Origin: Ceratodon purpureus
Lineage: Eukaryota; Streptophyta; Bryopsida; Pseudoditrichales; Ditrichaceae
DNA: 64,000 nt
Assembly: GCA_014871385.1 (NCBI GenBank)
Contig: CM026421.1
Span: forward strand, 22,310,865 to 22,374,864
Direction: 5' to 3'
The position numbers were made by a program, and so were the translations under genes. How positions within the stretch are numbered: the first letter of the stretch is position 1; every line of letters begins with the position of its first letter. Of this stretch, positions 1-14,130 are shown in pieces. The notes under the pieces are model-generated. The model saw only the letters and a program-made list of their open reading frames with translations. It was not told where the DNA came from and searched no databases.

Positions 1-583
<583 letters not shown>

Positions 584-1403
584 ATGCGTTGATGTGCGTA
601 GGCCCTGGTATCCATCTGTAATGGATGACAGTCAGCTTGCTGGACTGGTTTTTGTATATGACACGACCGTAATATAACGACCTTTGGCCGGACTACATTC
701 CTTTGTGCACATGTTTGTGTTTGCATTGCTGTTTTCAAGAAGTGGCCGAGAGTATTGTTAAATTTATTGACTTGGATACGTCGCTGTGATCCGTTGCGCG
801 ATGCTGTTCTGGTTGATTCTTGTGCGAGCTGTTGGGAGTACGTCGACTGTGGGAGTACGTCGTTGGAGAAATGGCTTGTTCAGATTTGTAGTTGCGTATG
901 TCTGTATTGCGCGTCCGGGGTAGTTCAGAGCTTCTGTGTAAATTCTGGGGAGTTGTTGGGGACGGGAGGTTATCGTTTGAGTGGCAATTTTCGGCTCACA
1001 TGTGCATTTATGCTCCTCGTCATGGTTAGTCTTCTGTACTTGTGCGTCAGACGTGCCGGGGTTGAGTTTCGACTACGTTATTCGCTGTGTGGTTTTTTCA
1101 GTGCGATGGGATATGGTTTCGGCTGTGCATGCGGCTTTCATGTCAATTTAGATAGACTTCTGGTTACAATCTATTGCTACCAGCTCTGCTGGATTAGAGT
1201 AGAGTGTCGATACAGTGTGGCATGGCAAATGCGTGGATTCACCAGTGCACCTGTTGTTGAATGCCTATTCAAATGGGAACATCACCACATGTTACAATTT
1301 CATTCCGTTTCCACACACATGTGCTGCACACACATCTTTGTCTTAAATTTTTTAAAGGTGTTGATGTATGTAGTGCTTCCGGGCGACACACTTGAGGTTG
1401 TCT
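584..1403. other. tubulin 3' UTR/flank, no gene recognised
   Basis: This is the tubulin 3' downstream sequence and is repeated at 4459-5278. A 217-codon open frame (755-1408) runs through it but has no recognisable domain and skewed Cys/Val/Leu content. I treat it as non-coding 3' flank. Confidence 0.6.
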
Positions 1404-1439
1404 GCTAAATGGTGATCAATGAGTGCAGAGGTGATCAAT

Positions 1440-1615
1440 GAGCGCAGAGTTTGGATTGTATGAGCGCAGAGTTTGGATTGTATGAGCGCAGAGTTTGGAT
1501 TGTATGAGCGCAGAGTTTGGATTGTATGAGCGCAGAGTTTGGATTGTATGAGCGCAGAGTTTGGATTGTATGAGCGCAGAGTTTGGATTGTATGAGCGCA
1601 GAGTTTGGATTGTAT
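1440..1615 (+). repeat. 22-bp minisatellite, 8 exact copies
   Basis: Eight head-to-tail copies of a 22-bp unit containing GCGCAGAGTTTGGATTG. The array begins about 35 bp after the tubulin arm ends. Its last copy runs directly into codons resembling the DCMH motif of the Harbinger transposase remnant, so the repeat may have grown from transposase coding sequence. The unit is not a multiple of 3, so the array codes 22-aa periodic peptides in every frame; these are not real proteins. Confidence 0.97.
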
Positions 1616-1619
1616 GCAT

Positions 1620-2226
1620 GGGACTTGGAAGGACTTGGAGGAATTGCTCTGTAGTTTGGCAAGGGCAGTATCAAGAAGAGAACAAGAGCATTATTTTGGA
1701 GATTGTAGCAAATCAAAGTTTATGGATTTGGCATGGATATTTTGGATTGCTAGGTGGCAATAATGACATCAATGTGTTAGAAAGATCTCTGTTGATATCC
1801 GAGTTGTTGCAGAGGCCCAACCAATACATTACATTTGAGGTGAATGGGAATATCTACCCGCAGTATTACTTACTGACTGAGAACATCTATCCGCGGTGGT
1901 CTTGTTTTGTTCAATCCATTCATGAGCCACTAGGTGAGATGAAGGACCACTTTGCCAAGTGTCAAGTCGGTGCATGGAAGGATGTGAAGAAGGCATTTGG
2001 AGTTTTGCAAGGGTGGTGGGAAATCATAAAAAATCCTATACTCTAGTGGGATTTTGAAGTCATTGATAACATTGTGTTGCTCTGCATTATTATGCATAAC
2101 AAGATTATTGAAGATGAAAAGGGCATGTTCTTGGTTGAATTGCCAACCAGATGAGAAGCTTCATGAAGTCATCACACATTTCAAGCTCATGAACAATCTA
2201 ATAAAACATTTGTGGATGAGGAGAGG
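1620..2226 (+). pseudogene. PIF/Harbinger transposase remnant
   Basis: The translation contains blocks typical of plant Harbinger transposase-derived nucleases (DDE_Tnp_4): WQGQYQ, LWIWHGYFG, NDINVLERS, VNGNIYPQYYLL, IYPRWSCFVQSI and KDVKKAFGVLQ. After an in-frame TAG at 2044-2046 the same frame continues WDFEVIDNIV...CIIMHNKIIEDEKG, the usual C-terminal block. The last block (FKLMNNLIKHLW, about 2177-2216) is in another frame. The N-terminal third of the protein is missing or replaced by the 22-bp minisatellite. In the live family the product cuts and pastes DNA with a Myb-like partner; this copy is dead. Confidence 0.85.
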
Positions 2227-2981
2227 CCCAAGGCTACAAGCACTGATACTTGCATCTGACATTAAATATGAAACTGATTATCCATTCTAACAAGAAGTCA
2301 TTGTTTTCACATTGTTTGAATATACACCAGAGCAATAAAATTACAATAGCTATTGCTTCTATATGTTTACAAAGGTGATTGTCTTTATGCATAGTACTCA
2401 CTTCATTTTGTATAGTGCTCAATATGCAATGGTCAACACGTGAATGAAGTCATGTCTATTCATCCTTTCCTTGATAAGGTGAGTGAAGTCTCTAAATAAA
2501 CCATCTGGGAAGAAACTTTGGATGAATTACTCATTGATACGAAGTCAACTCCCTCTGATCTGTTTATTCATACTTTGACTATTAACAACAAATCAAACAT
2601 AAAATCTACTATTGTAGATGCCTTTATGGACAACTTGAGGGGCCAATTAATAAACTGGAAGGAATTAAAGTTTGATGGAATTCAATTCCAAGAACTAAAC
2701 GCTCTAAATTGGAATTTCCAGTAGCTCTCTAAAAGCACTTCAATCAGAACTCTAACTTCACCTTGGACCTTGGTTCCATTCAAGGTGTGGATTCATTCAA
2801 ATTACTATAACCCAAATATATTGAATCCTACTTGCCACAAAGCCATAATATGATATTTCGGGATTAACTCTAGTCTTTGGAAGATGTTCGAATCTATGCG
2901 CATCAACTCCAGCATTAAAATGCTACACAATGGTATGAAATGCGAATTATTATGTGGAGAATTCACTGAATATGATTGGGA

Positions 2982-3209
2982 TCACCCGCCTCCACCACAT
3001 CCTGTACCACATCCTGCACCACCTGCATCGCCTCCACCACCTGCATCACCTCCACCTCCACCACCTCCACCGCCTCCCTCACCTCCACGACCACTGGCCT
3101 TTTTTTTCCTAGTGCATAATCTGATAGCACATACTACCTGCACTACCACCACCGCTACCGACACCAATCCGACGAGCACCAGGACCACAGCGCCGAGCGT
3201 AATTACCAT
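2982..3209 (-). CDS. small membrane/glycine-rich protein (copy C)
   Basis: A 75-aa frame starts MVITLGAVV. It has one strongly hydrophobic Val/Leu/Ala segment (residues ~2-25), a short Cys- and Lys-containing linker (CAIRLCTRKKK), then a Gly-rich tail with Cys residues (DAGGGGDAGG...CGTGCGGGG). The same order recurs in copies at 22412-22645 and 24764-24976 with a stop at the same place, although the membrane segments differ. The opposite strand is also open as a proline-rich frame. In-frame codons upstream of this Met (from 3260) follow a possible AG acceptor. Possibly the last exon of a longer gene in the repeat. Function unknown. Confidence 0.45.
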   Translation of the reverse strand: MVITLGAVVLVLVGLVSVAVVVVQVVCAIRLCTRKKKASGRGGEGGGGGGGGGGDAGGGGDAGGAGCGTGCGGGG

Positions 3210-3279
3210 AGTGCAAGACGCAACTCTGCCTGCAATCTGCACAACAGCTCCAAATCTCACAACTTAGGCAGATATAGAC

Positions 3280-3602
3280 CTGGACTCCATGTAAGTTTCT
3301 TGCAATCAGTACTCCATGACACACATCAGCCAGCAACATATTACTGAGTAGCTCCCGATTAACCTGGGAAACAACTAGCATGTCTAATTAATTCACTGGA
3401 CACCGTAATGCTCTGACTTATGTGTGAAAACATCCCCCAGCTGTTTGAGAACTGTATATCAAGACTTACAATATGGCAGTCGGTTGCGTTGAAGAAGGAT
3501 TGAAGCAGCCACTATCCCAACTCTCGCATTCTCTTGAACAATAGACAGTATGCCACTAAGCTCTGGAGGAACTTCTCTTGCAAATGTATGCTTAGCGATC
3601 AC
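3280..3602 (-). other. exon-like segments of an unknown gene in unit C
   Basis: Minus strand: an open segment (3470-3602) reading FAREVPPELSGILSIV...ASILLQRNRLPY ends at a GTAAGT donor (intron 3364-3469). A CAG acceptor then precedes an 84-nt segment (3280-3363) reading VNRELLSNM...HGVLIARNLHGVQ, which ends at GT. Units A and B carry the same segments with differing substitutions. This looks like a spliced gene captured in or native to the repeat. I do not recognise the family. Confidence 0.4.
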
Positions 3603-4117
3603 AAGAAGAAAGATAGTTTGTGCATAAGGTCACAAGGTAGCATGTACTTATAAACATGTATCAGTGCGCGTCCTTCAAGTCCACCGTATCGGCCTTGACA
3701 CGATATTCTTCGAAATGGACATAGCAACTGCGACGAATAAGCGCCAACACTGTGTTCAGCAAGCCATGTCTTAGGCGGCTACGCTCCCGGATACGCTCTG
3801 AAGTGAGTTGCTGGACCGAAACATCAGATTTTGGAATCTTGCTAGTTCCATGCCGACTGAATGTCAACTCTGGCACGTTGGAGGTAGGCAGAGAAACCTG
3901 CTTCCATTTTTCCAGCGGCGGAACTGAATCCTTTCGAAAGGACTTCTGCTGTCAGGCAGACAGATATCCCAAATGCGAAATGTTGTTGAGTCTCCTCTAC
4001 GACACGTCGAATCCTCCGTAACAAAGAGATTCTGCGTTTTCTGGACTAAATTAAGAATCCAATTTTCTAAACGCGTCACGACGGTCCCGAGTTTCTGGAT
4101 GTTTGGCATAAATGTGG

Positions 4118-4458
4118 TCTTGTTGAGTGTAGTCGGTAATTTAAAAAAGTGCCGAGAGAGGTGTAAGCAGAAGTACTTCCACACTCACATCACTCGTCAA
4201 AGGAAGAGTGAGCAAAGTAGTCAGCTGGAGAGGAAAAATCGGCATCATTTTACGAGCTTGTACATTGAATGGTGTTCAAGCAAAGTGTCCATTAACTGCT
4301 GCAATCCATTTACAGGCAAGGAGTAAAGACACATTCAGATGGCTACAGGTTTGACTATCCAACTTTGCGAATCGGTATTTGCCATGATATACAAACGATT
4401 CAGTACTTCTGCTTACACCTCTCTCGGCACTTTTTTAAATTACCGACTACACTCAACA

Positions 4459-4460
<2 letters not shown>
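4118..4460. repeat. nested inverted repeat, ~60-bp arms
   Basis: The roughly 60 bp at 4118-4180 (GTTGAGTGTAGTCGG...GCAGAAGTACT) recur as the reverse complement at about 4398-4460, with a loop of about 215 bp. The right copy touches the exact breakpoint of the right tubulin arm at 4459. Unit B carries only one copy of this block (about 23785-23850). Confidence 0.85.
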
Positions 4461-6763
<2,303 letters not shown>

Positions 6764-7586
6764 TGTCGCTAGCCTTGCGCAACCAACACCGCCCCAAGGG
6801 CTACCTCAAAGAACCGCGAGATCGGACGCGATACCGCACCAAAAACAGAACCGAGAGCAGCACTGGAATCAGAATGCAGAGAGGGAGAGGAGGGAGGCGA
6901 GGGCGGGGGAGAGCTTCGAGGTAGGCGTGTACGAAGACGCCACCAAGAAGTGCGAGCGAGAGAGAGCTGTGGCTATGGCCTGCTCCTGCGCTGCCCCGCC
7001 TCCCTTATGCTGCTCCTCTCCCCCTCCCCCTCCCCCTCCCCCTCCCCCCGCCCCTGCCACTCCCCCCGCACCCCCATTGGCCGCCCCGCCTGCGCCGGTG
7101 CCTTCCAGGTCGCGGCCCCGGTCGCCCGGTCGCCCTCCCGGCATCGCCCCGCCCGTTGGCCCCGGCCACCACCGGTTACCTCGTGTTTGATTTTCTCAAT
7201 TTAAACTGCGTGGGACAAGTCGTTGTTGCTTTGAGTGAATTTAGGTCTGGCGTTTTTTGGGGGCGGGTTGTATCGTACGATATTTTTCTGTCTGCCCGTG
7301 TCTCGGATAAGTGCGGAGGGGTTTAAACCCGTTACGGGACACACAGTCGTTATTTGGGGTGTTGTTGATTTTATTGTATGTGGATAATGTTGGGTTTAGG
7401 TGCTTGTTTTCGTTTTGATTCCTGAATATTGGAATTTTAGTTGGAGTTTGGGTTTTGGGTTGTGTTGTGTTTGAAGTTGGTGGTATCGCTGATGATGATG
7501 TGATTGTTGCTCTTGGAGTTTGAGGATTTTGGTGTCATGGTGCGGGGGTTTTAGTGTTTTTAGCTTGGTGGGTGGGTGGTGGGATC
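6764..7586. promoter_or_regulatory. shared intergenic region between divergent genes
   Basis: About 820 bp separate the start codons of alpha-tubulin (minus) and the RNA methyltransferase-like gene (plus), so promoters for both probably lie here. The tubulin-proximal half is very GC-rich, with a CCCCTC-type tract (about 7018-7070) and purine-rich GAGAG/GGGAGG runs. The other half is T/G-rich. I could not assign a TATA box with confidence. Confidence 0.6.
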
Positions 7587-10500
7587 ATGGCGTCGTCTTT
7601 GTGTCCGAGGGCTGTGTTGGGCTCCTTGAATTCGACTGTATCGACCTCGGTGTCGAATTTTGGAAGCTCGAATTCGCAGACTGTGGGTCATGGGTTGCAT
7701 TTTAAGACTCAGGTGGGGGTGCATGAGTTGCAAGGTCAAAGTGCAGGTGAGATTACTTGGTTCCAGGTGGTTCCTACTCTTGGTTAGTAAGTGTTAGAGC
7801 GCAGTGTAGCTTCTCTTATTGCTTGTCTTTAAATTGAATGATGCAATTCGGGGTTTTGAGGTGATTGTGAAGTACGTTTAGTAGGGGTTTAGGGTTTAGG
7901 GTTTATGGGACATTCATTTTTGTAATATGTTGCTTTCGGGCTTGGTTTTGTTTTTGTAACCTGTCCTTGATTGTGCAACCACTCCCTTGAATGTTCTGTA
8001 CTTGCCATGAACCATAAGCAGAGTACGCTAGTTTTGAAGGGATTGATGATAATTTCTGCCAGGCATTTTTGTCATTGTTCGGACTTAGTTACGGGGTTGG
8101 TGCTCATTTTTTTGGAATTGGATTCGCAGGGAAAGTGTGTCTGAGATGCACAGCCCTTCACATGGAGGATGGCTCGTCGGTGTCGAAGAATCCTCGTAGA
8201 CATCCACCTAGTAGGGATTTCAAAGAGACCAAGCCTAAGCTTCATCGTGGTTGGTATCCTGGTCAGAGAACGCAGGGACCATCTGGAGGGAGTACCTCCA
8301 CTGTCAAAGAGAGCGTAGTTAGTGAGCTTCCCTTTCTTCAGCAACTTATAGCTGGTGAGGAGACAACGACGAAGACTAAGTATTACAGGCGGCCAGAGAG
8401 CAATCAGCGCAGTCCAAGCCAACAGAGAGAATTCTTGTTTGATGATGAGGATGACGATGAGTTTGTGAGTGATGGGGAGGAAGAGAGTGACGATGATGAA
8501 GATGAAAATGAAGGCTTTGATAAAGCTGAGGACAACCAAATTCTAGCTGGAAGTAGGGACAATTTTCTAACAAATCCAGACACAGATTTAAATTGTAAAC
8601 ATTTCTCCAGGTACTTACTTCTGTTCGAGCTTTCTGTCGCTAAGAATACCGCAGGATATTGTTGTAATTGATGCATTTTCACTGAGTGTTTCATTGATGA
8701 AATAATGAGATGTCAAGATCTGATGAGGGTGCAAAGGCCATGGTCACGAATGTAATGTTCAGTGTCAAAACGAAGTTCTGGGATGCCACAAGTTCACCAT
8801 TCTTTTTGGGATGGGGTGACAGGTGCTCGGGATGTGTAATAGATGTAGGTCTAGACCAGCCGCCTATAATGAATGAAGCGAAAGCGTTTTTCGCGGGCCG
8901 TGGTGTCCCGAGCTTTGCCCTTGCCCCTGGCCCTCTGGTATTAAATTCTCACCTTGTTGTGATAATAGGAGGTTGTATACTTTAGTGGCTTGTTTTAAAA
9001 TTCGTTCAATGAATTATGTGACTTTGCTCTTTCACTAGAAGCCTGCCAGGTTGAATCGGCCTGTATATTTTCCCATCAATTGTCGCTCTCCAACCGATTT
9101 TAAGGATTTGTGCATTTTGAAGAACTGTTGGATTAGGGCTTACTCACGTTGGGAAGTGCGCAGGTTGAATGGAGGTGTCGAGCCAAGTTGGCAGTGCGTG
9201 GCACTTCGGAAGATCCTCAAATAGGACTCTTTGAAGAAGGGACTCATTCGATTGTCGACATCCCATTCTGTCGCAGTACGTTTTATCTCCGTGCTATCCT
9301 TGATTTCGTGTAAGAGCATCATCCATCGAGTGAGGAAGGGTGTATCATGCTGTTATGAATATCTAGTTGAAAATTGCATTGTCCGTCGTTATCACGGAAC
9401 CTCTTCTGAACATGCTCGACAGCATAGTATTGTAGTCACTTTTGTCGTCAGCGGCCATGTAATCAGACACTATGGGGGGTTTGTGGTGTCTCAGCTCATC
9501 ATCCAAGCATTAATGACGCCGTGAAGCTTGTGAAACAAGGTAATTCTCAATCTTCTAGCTCTCAAAATTTTGGCGGCAAATCAGAGTTCGAAGAAGTTAT
9601 GAAGTGAGGTGTCTCATTTTCAATTAAACTCATGTATTTTTCTTGTGTGATGTAGCAATTCGGGATCTTGGTGTCCAACCGTACAATGAAGACAGGCACA
9701 CCGGTGAACTCCGCTATGTCCAGGCAAGTCCTTGCTTTGCCTCCTGGCAACTTTTATTTTCCCAGCTGACTTGGTTCTGCAATGTTCAAGGTGTTAGAAA
9801 ACCTTTGCTCTTCATTTTATTCCCCAGCTAGTTCTTCGTTCATAGCTTCAACTTTGGGACATTGTGACTTGCTGGTGCACGTGAGGGGATTGTAGTATGT
9901 CTCAGAGGTATAGAACATTTGATTTTTAAAACTGATTGAGTGCAATCGAATCTCCTTTTCCTGCTGCCTTTGATCTTTTAGAACTGCAACTCATGCAGAT
10001 GGTGGTAACCACCTTCAACACATCCGTACCTTCAAAATCGCGATACTCAACAGGTGTGCATTTTCCCATTTCGTCATTAGACACCACATTGTCTACAATT
10101 TTGTAATAATAATCAGGTTTTGTTGCCATCTTTATACTTCCAATATAGCTTGATACCGTATTTGGTATCGTTTCCGACATAAGCTCTAATTGCTGGCCAA
10201 TTATACATGTACAGGGAGGATTATTAGTATTGTTGATTTCCTGATCTTGAACAGCGTAATTTGTTTTCTCAGGTAAAGTGCAAATATCTCTGGTCTGGAA
10301 TGCAAGGGATGAGGACTCTGTTCAAGATGACAAACTACGCAGAATGGCTGAGGTGACTCGACTGATTAGCTTTGTACTCGTGGTTTCTATGTTGACGTCC
10401 CCTTTATCTGCTTAACCTTACCGTTTGTTGTCAACATCATCTGAAAACAAATGGCGTGCATTGTCATGCTTGTGATTGCAGATGCTATGGAGGAGGGGTA

Positions 10501-12786
10501 ACCCGAGGACTGTCACTCCTATTTTACACTCAGTGTGGGCTAATTTTCAGACCTCTCGATCCAACGTAACGCACCTTTCTGACCTCACTGCTTGCACTCT
10601 CGAGGTTTCAATATGGGTCAATAAATGTCAACTTTTTACAAGAGAAGTGTATTTTGGCACATAAGTGTTGAATTCCATGTTTTGTCCTTGTGGTATTTGA
10701 TCTATTTTGTGCAGGTAATCTTTGGTGGTCGATGGAGGCATTTGGTAGGAGAGCCCGACCTCTGGGAGCGTATTGGTGGTGTCGACATTGCATTTACACC
10801 GGCCAGCTTTGGGCAAGCTAATACTCAGGTCCTATTCTTTTTACCTAGTTTTATGAATGCCTTTTGCCTTGGGTCTCTGCTGATTGACAGAATAATGTAA
10901 ATAATGCCTTAAGAACCTTGTAGAGTGCCGTGAGAGTCCTTAGAGCATTCTGGTAACATACCTCATCTGTCGTTGATCTCAACCGATGGGAAGTTGGTGT
11001 GTTATTAGTGAGAACTTATTTATTGACTATGGTCTCGGGCAGGCCTTTGAAGCGTTGCTGAGGAGGATGCAGAAGGTGGTTAAAATAGGAAGTAAAGTGG
11101 TGGAGCTTTATGCTGGCGTTGGCGCCATTGGTCTGAGTTTGGCTGCTGTTCGAAAATGCAGGTATTTATCTTCCTGACGTCCTGATTTTGCTGTTTGGGA
11201 TACTTTGAGAATTATCTAGCTAAGATGTGTGCAGTAGTTCTATGTCTTGGGTTTAAGACTTCGATTCTGAAGACTGTCGGATACAATGTGTGCAGGGTAG
11301 TAAAATGTGTAGAGGTGAACAAAGAAGCTAAAGCTGTTTTTGAAAGGTCCTTGACCCGGCTTCCTGCTTCTGTCAACTCTGAAATCAGTTGGCATTGTGC
11401 TGATGTCTCTGTGGTGAGTTGCTATATTTCTTTTAGGGCTGTGTTTTGCAAGGGGTTTTTGTGGATAGTCTTGACTTGAGTGTAATATCAAATTAGATGT
11501 CTTGAGCGTGATCCTGCCATAATAGTCAGCAAAACGTTTAGCCACAGATCTTTTATTCCATTACTAGGACATTTTAATGCTAGTTCTGATTGTGATTTCT
11601 TATTATACTTGACTGCAGTCACCTATCAAATGGTTAGAGGGATCAGATGTTGTAGTGGTGGATCCACCTAGAAAAGGTCTCGACCTACCTGTACTGGAGG
11701 CCTTGCGACTTGCTGCATTACGCGGTCTTGGCAAAAAGAAAGCACCATCTTCAAAAGTTACTGATAAGTAAGTTTGTTGTCTTTGTTTCTTTGAAAGCAA
11801 TGAATATGGGTGCCTGATACTTGATGTGTATATGGTTCAAGGTGTCGAGTTTCTTGTGTTTGAAAGAACTGATTCTGGAATTCGGTTGTAGTTTTAGTAA
11901 TCTGTCCCACTCTCATAATTTGAGCTCGTAGCGGCAGCCGTGGTTTTGTGATTGAATATTTACTAACCCTATGATTAGCACTCCTAGGCCGTGAGCTAAC
12001 TACGTGATTTATGCAGAGTTGAAAAGCGGCCTTGGATAGTACGAGCTAAACAAGATGGTGTACGGAAGGAAGGGTTATCAGAATGGGAAGATGATGACGG
12101 TGTGTGGCCGGGAACTCTTATTTACGTGAGCTGTGGGTGGCAAGCGTTCAAGCTGGTATGTGAAATATCTACATCTTCTATAAACGTATCTCCAAAAGTT
12201 CTAATTGAGGACACACTGGTGGGAGGTTGCTGCATATATACATCTAGAGTCATATGCTTTATTTCCACTAAATCATTTCCTTAGGCACTAGTTTAGGAGA
12301 GGTTCTGCTTCACTGCAAGAGCAACAGAGTTTGCTATGAACCCCTGGTGCAATATTAAGAAGTCTCCACCGTAACTTGCTGGATTTATTACAGGATCATG
12401 ATGCTCTCGTTCAAGGAAACGCGTGGCACCTTGATACAGCTCATGCTTATAACTTCTTCCCAGGCACAAACAGGTGAAGTATACTTAGTCAACACTTCAC
12501 CATTATTCCTGCTTTATAATTCTATTCATGTTGGTGATATTCTGAAAGCATGAATTATAGTCTTTTTAGCGGAGTATTCGATTTGATAGCTGCGTTTCTC
12601 ATCGAGCATGCGTGGCTTTACAGTATTGAGGTACTAGCGGTGTTCAGGCGTGGGAAAAAACTTCCCAAAAAGCCTGCCAAGAAAGGATCTGGGATGCGGT
12701 CAAAGTCAGCAAAAAGTTTGAAATTCACCAAGGCAGGCAGAAGATTAGCGCATTTGAACGAGAAATTGGGAACTCGAGAGTATTAA
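7587..12786 (+). CDS. TrmA/RumA-type RNA (uracil-5-)methyltransferase-like protein
   Basis: Sixteen exons: 7587-7746, 8130-8610, 8823-8937, 9164-9275, 9495-9539, 9656-9723, 9999-10053, 10273-10352, 10482-10565, 10715-10828, 11043-11161, 11296-11413, 11619-11767, 12017-12155, 12394-12473, 12624-12786. All phases agree, giving 693 aa. Residues 1-55 are Ser-rich, like a plastid or mitochondrial transit peptide. Residues 158-182 are very acidic. Cys209-x5-Cys215-x2-Cys218 plus Cys288 match the 4Fe-4S ligand pattern of RumA-type enzymes. VVELYAGVG (457-465) is the SAM-binding loop, DVVVVDPPRKG (527-537) motif IV, and YVSCGW (Cys606) the nucleophile motif. By family, it uses SAM to methylate C5 of uridine in tRNA or rRNA. 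The C-terminal 40 residues are Lys/Arg-rich. Intron 6 starts with GC. A decayed partial copy lies at 33.0-34.06 kb. Confidence 0.9.
7884..7905 (+). promoter_or_regulatory. telo-box motif in intron 1 of the methyltransferase gene
   Basis: Three GGTTTAG-type repeats lie in intron 1. Short telomere-like boxes are common near the 5' ends of plant genes for translation and RNA-processing functions. This is a motif match only. Confidence 0.4.
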
Positions 12787-13480
12787 ATTCACGAGAGTAA
12801 TACAAGATGTGGGAACAAGAGAATTTTTTTATTTCTGTAAAAAAAAAAAGATAACTTCCATTTTCAGTCTCTTTCCTGCGATGTTGTCGTACAAACACAT
12901 GATCCAGACTTTATCAGCTAATTCCATTTTCAACTCTTCGACAGGCTCTTATGATATGGCCTCTCTAGTGACTGGTCCGCTCCATTTCCTGATTTTGGGG
13001 GTAATCCCCTTGTACAAAGACATAGTGCGATGGTAGACAACTTAGTAACACCAGTTCTGGATGTGGAAGGATTGTATACAAAGGCATAGTGCGATGGTAG
13101 ACAAGGCATCCAGAGAAGTAGCCTCATTTATCACGTCCTTCACGTTCTCTTTCCATTCGGATCCCTTACCTCAACTTGTGTATGATCGGTGCGGACATGG
13201 AATGGCTTTCACATTTGCAACGACTCTGTAAACACTAGTTAGGAGCGGTTTGATATGTGTACTCATGCCATTGGCGGTGACGACAAAAGTGCGTCCAAGC
13301 GAGTGTTCACTGTGAAGTTTAGCAGCTTCCGCTTGTAGAATTCCCCCTTTCATTATGTCGACCCAAGTGACGCCAACAGCAGCAACAAGGAGACCACCAC
13401 TACGCTCCATTAGAACCTCTGTTGCAGAAGACCACCATGCTGGCAGGAACTTTAGACTGCAAGGCCCGGAGATTCATTAC
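12787..13480. other. intergenic, no gene recognised
   Basis: This follows the methyltransferase stop codon. A 10-nt A run (12840-12849) lies in its 3' flank. A near-duplicate phrase (TGTACAAAGACATAGTGCGATGG at ~13010 and TATACAAAGGCATAGTGCGATGG at ~13075) marks a short direct repeat. No protein family was recognised. Confidence 0.5.
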
Positions 13481-13791
13481 ACAGGAAAGGGTGACAAAAG
13501 CAGACAGACGTGGGTGGGGTATGGGTCCTCGAGTTTGTCCGTAAGAAGACGCCCATTCTAGCAAAAACTGAATTAGGCGATTACCCTGGGGACTTCCTGG
13601 GGACTAGGCTGGAGGTGGCGTGCAACATCAAAATATCATTGGATCCAACACTTTTGGATCAATCTGGCGATGCATTAACTAGAGGTCTATTGAGAAAGTT
13701 AGAGATGATAACGAAAATATTACAGTTGGGACTTAGGTGCTGCCTCCCAAACCCAAGTGAGCGTCCCTCCATGCGTGTAGTGAGCAACTAG
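13481..13791 (+). pseudogene. receptor-like kinase C-terminal fragment
   Basis: The end of the 13510-13791 frame, ITKILQLGLRCCLPNPSERPSMRVV, matches subdomain XI of plant lectin/LRR receptor-like kinases. Upstream, YTGKGDKS and (in another frame) VWVLEF recall the YTGKAT-KSDVW-FGVL block, so there is at least one frameshift. The ATP-binding lobe and ectodomain are absent. In the family the domain phosphorylates Ser/Thr on signalling partners. This copy is a dead fragment. Confidence 0.7.
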
Positions 13792-14028
13792 TTCCAGTCA
13801 TGTGAGGTGGGAGAGATGGAATCCCCTTCCCCACCAGTGACCAAACTTGCTCCACCTGGTGATCTGTACAACACCATCTTCATGACCCAGTTGTCAGAAG
13901 GGTCATCGTCATCGCAATGATCGGATGCTGCTCGTTGTAGTCCTCCGTTGTCATCATCATGAAGCAAATGTATAAATACATTGTTCTTTCACCCCCGACG
14001 AGCTTAGTAGCCGTCGGAGTTGCGGGCA

Positions 14029-14130
14029 GCGGCAGCCCTTCCCTGCCCGAGCCAAGACCCCCCGAGCCTGGGCAGCCCCTCCCTGCCCGAGCCAAGACGC
14101 CGAGCCTGGGCCGCCCGACCTCCCCGACCG
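14029..14130 (+). repeat. GC-rich short tandem duplication
   Basis: A segment containing CCCTGCCCGAGCCAAGAC followed by GAGCCTGGGC occurs twice in direct order inside a GC-rich island (about 14020-14240). The Pro-rich frames across it look spurious. Confidence 0.7.

Noticed and set aside
755-1408. 217-codon ORF downstream of tubulin (and its 235-codon twin at 4400-5107, minus)
   Set aside because: It lies in tubulin 3' flank, has no recognisable domain, and its duplicate is explained by the inverted repeat. The C-termini differ only because the arms end.
1440-1615. CRISPR-like array
   Set aside because: Units are directly adjacent without spacers, in a plant nuclear context; it is a minisatellite.
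2884-3267. Proline-rich ORF opposite the glycine-rich frame (also 22354-22779 and 24769-25038)
   Set aside because: Open only because Gly-rich codons reverse to Pro. The Gly-rich frame has a consistent membrane segment and stop, so I prefer that strand, though this is not proven.
8072-8539. 155-codon minus-strand ORF
   Set aside because: Antisense to exon 2 of the methyltransferase gene.
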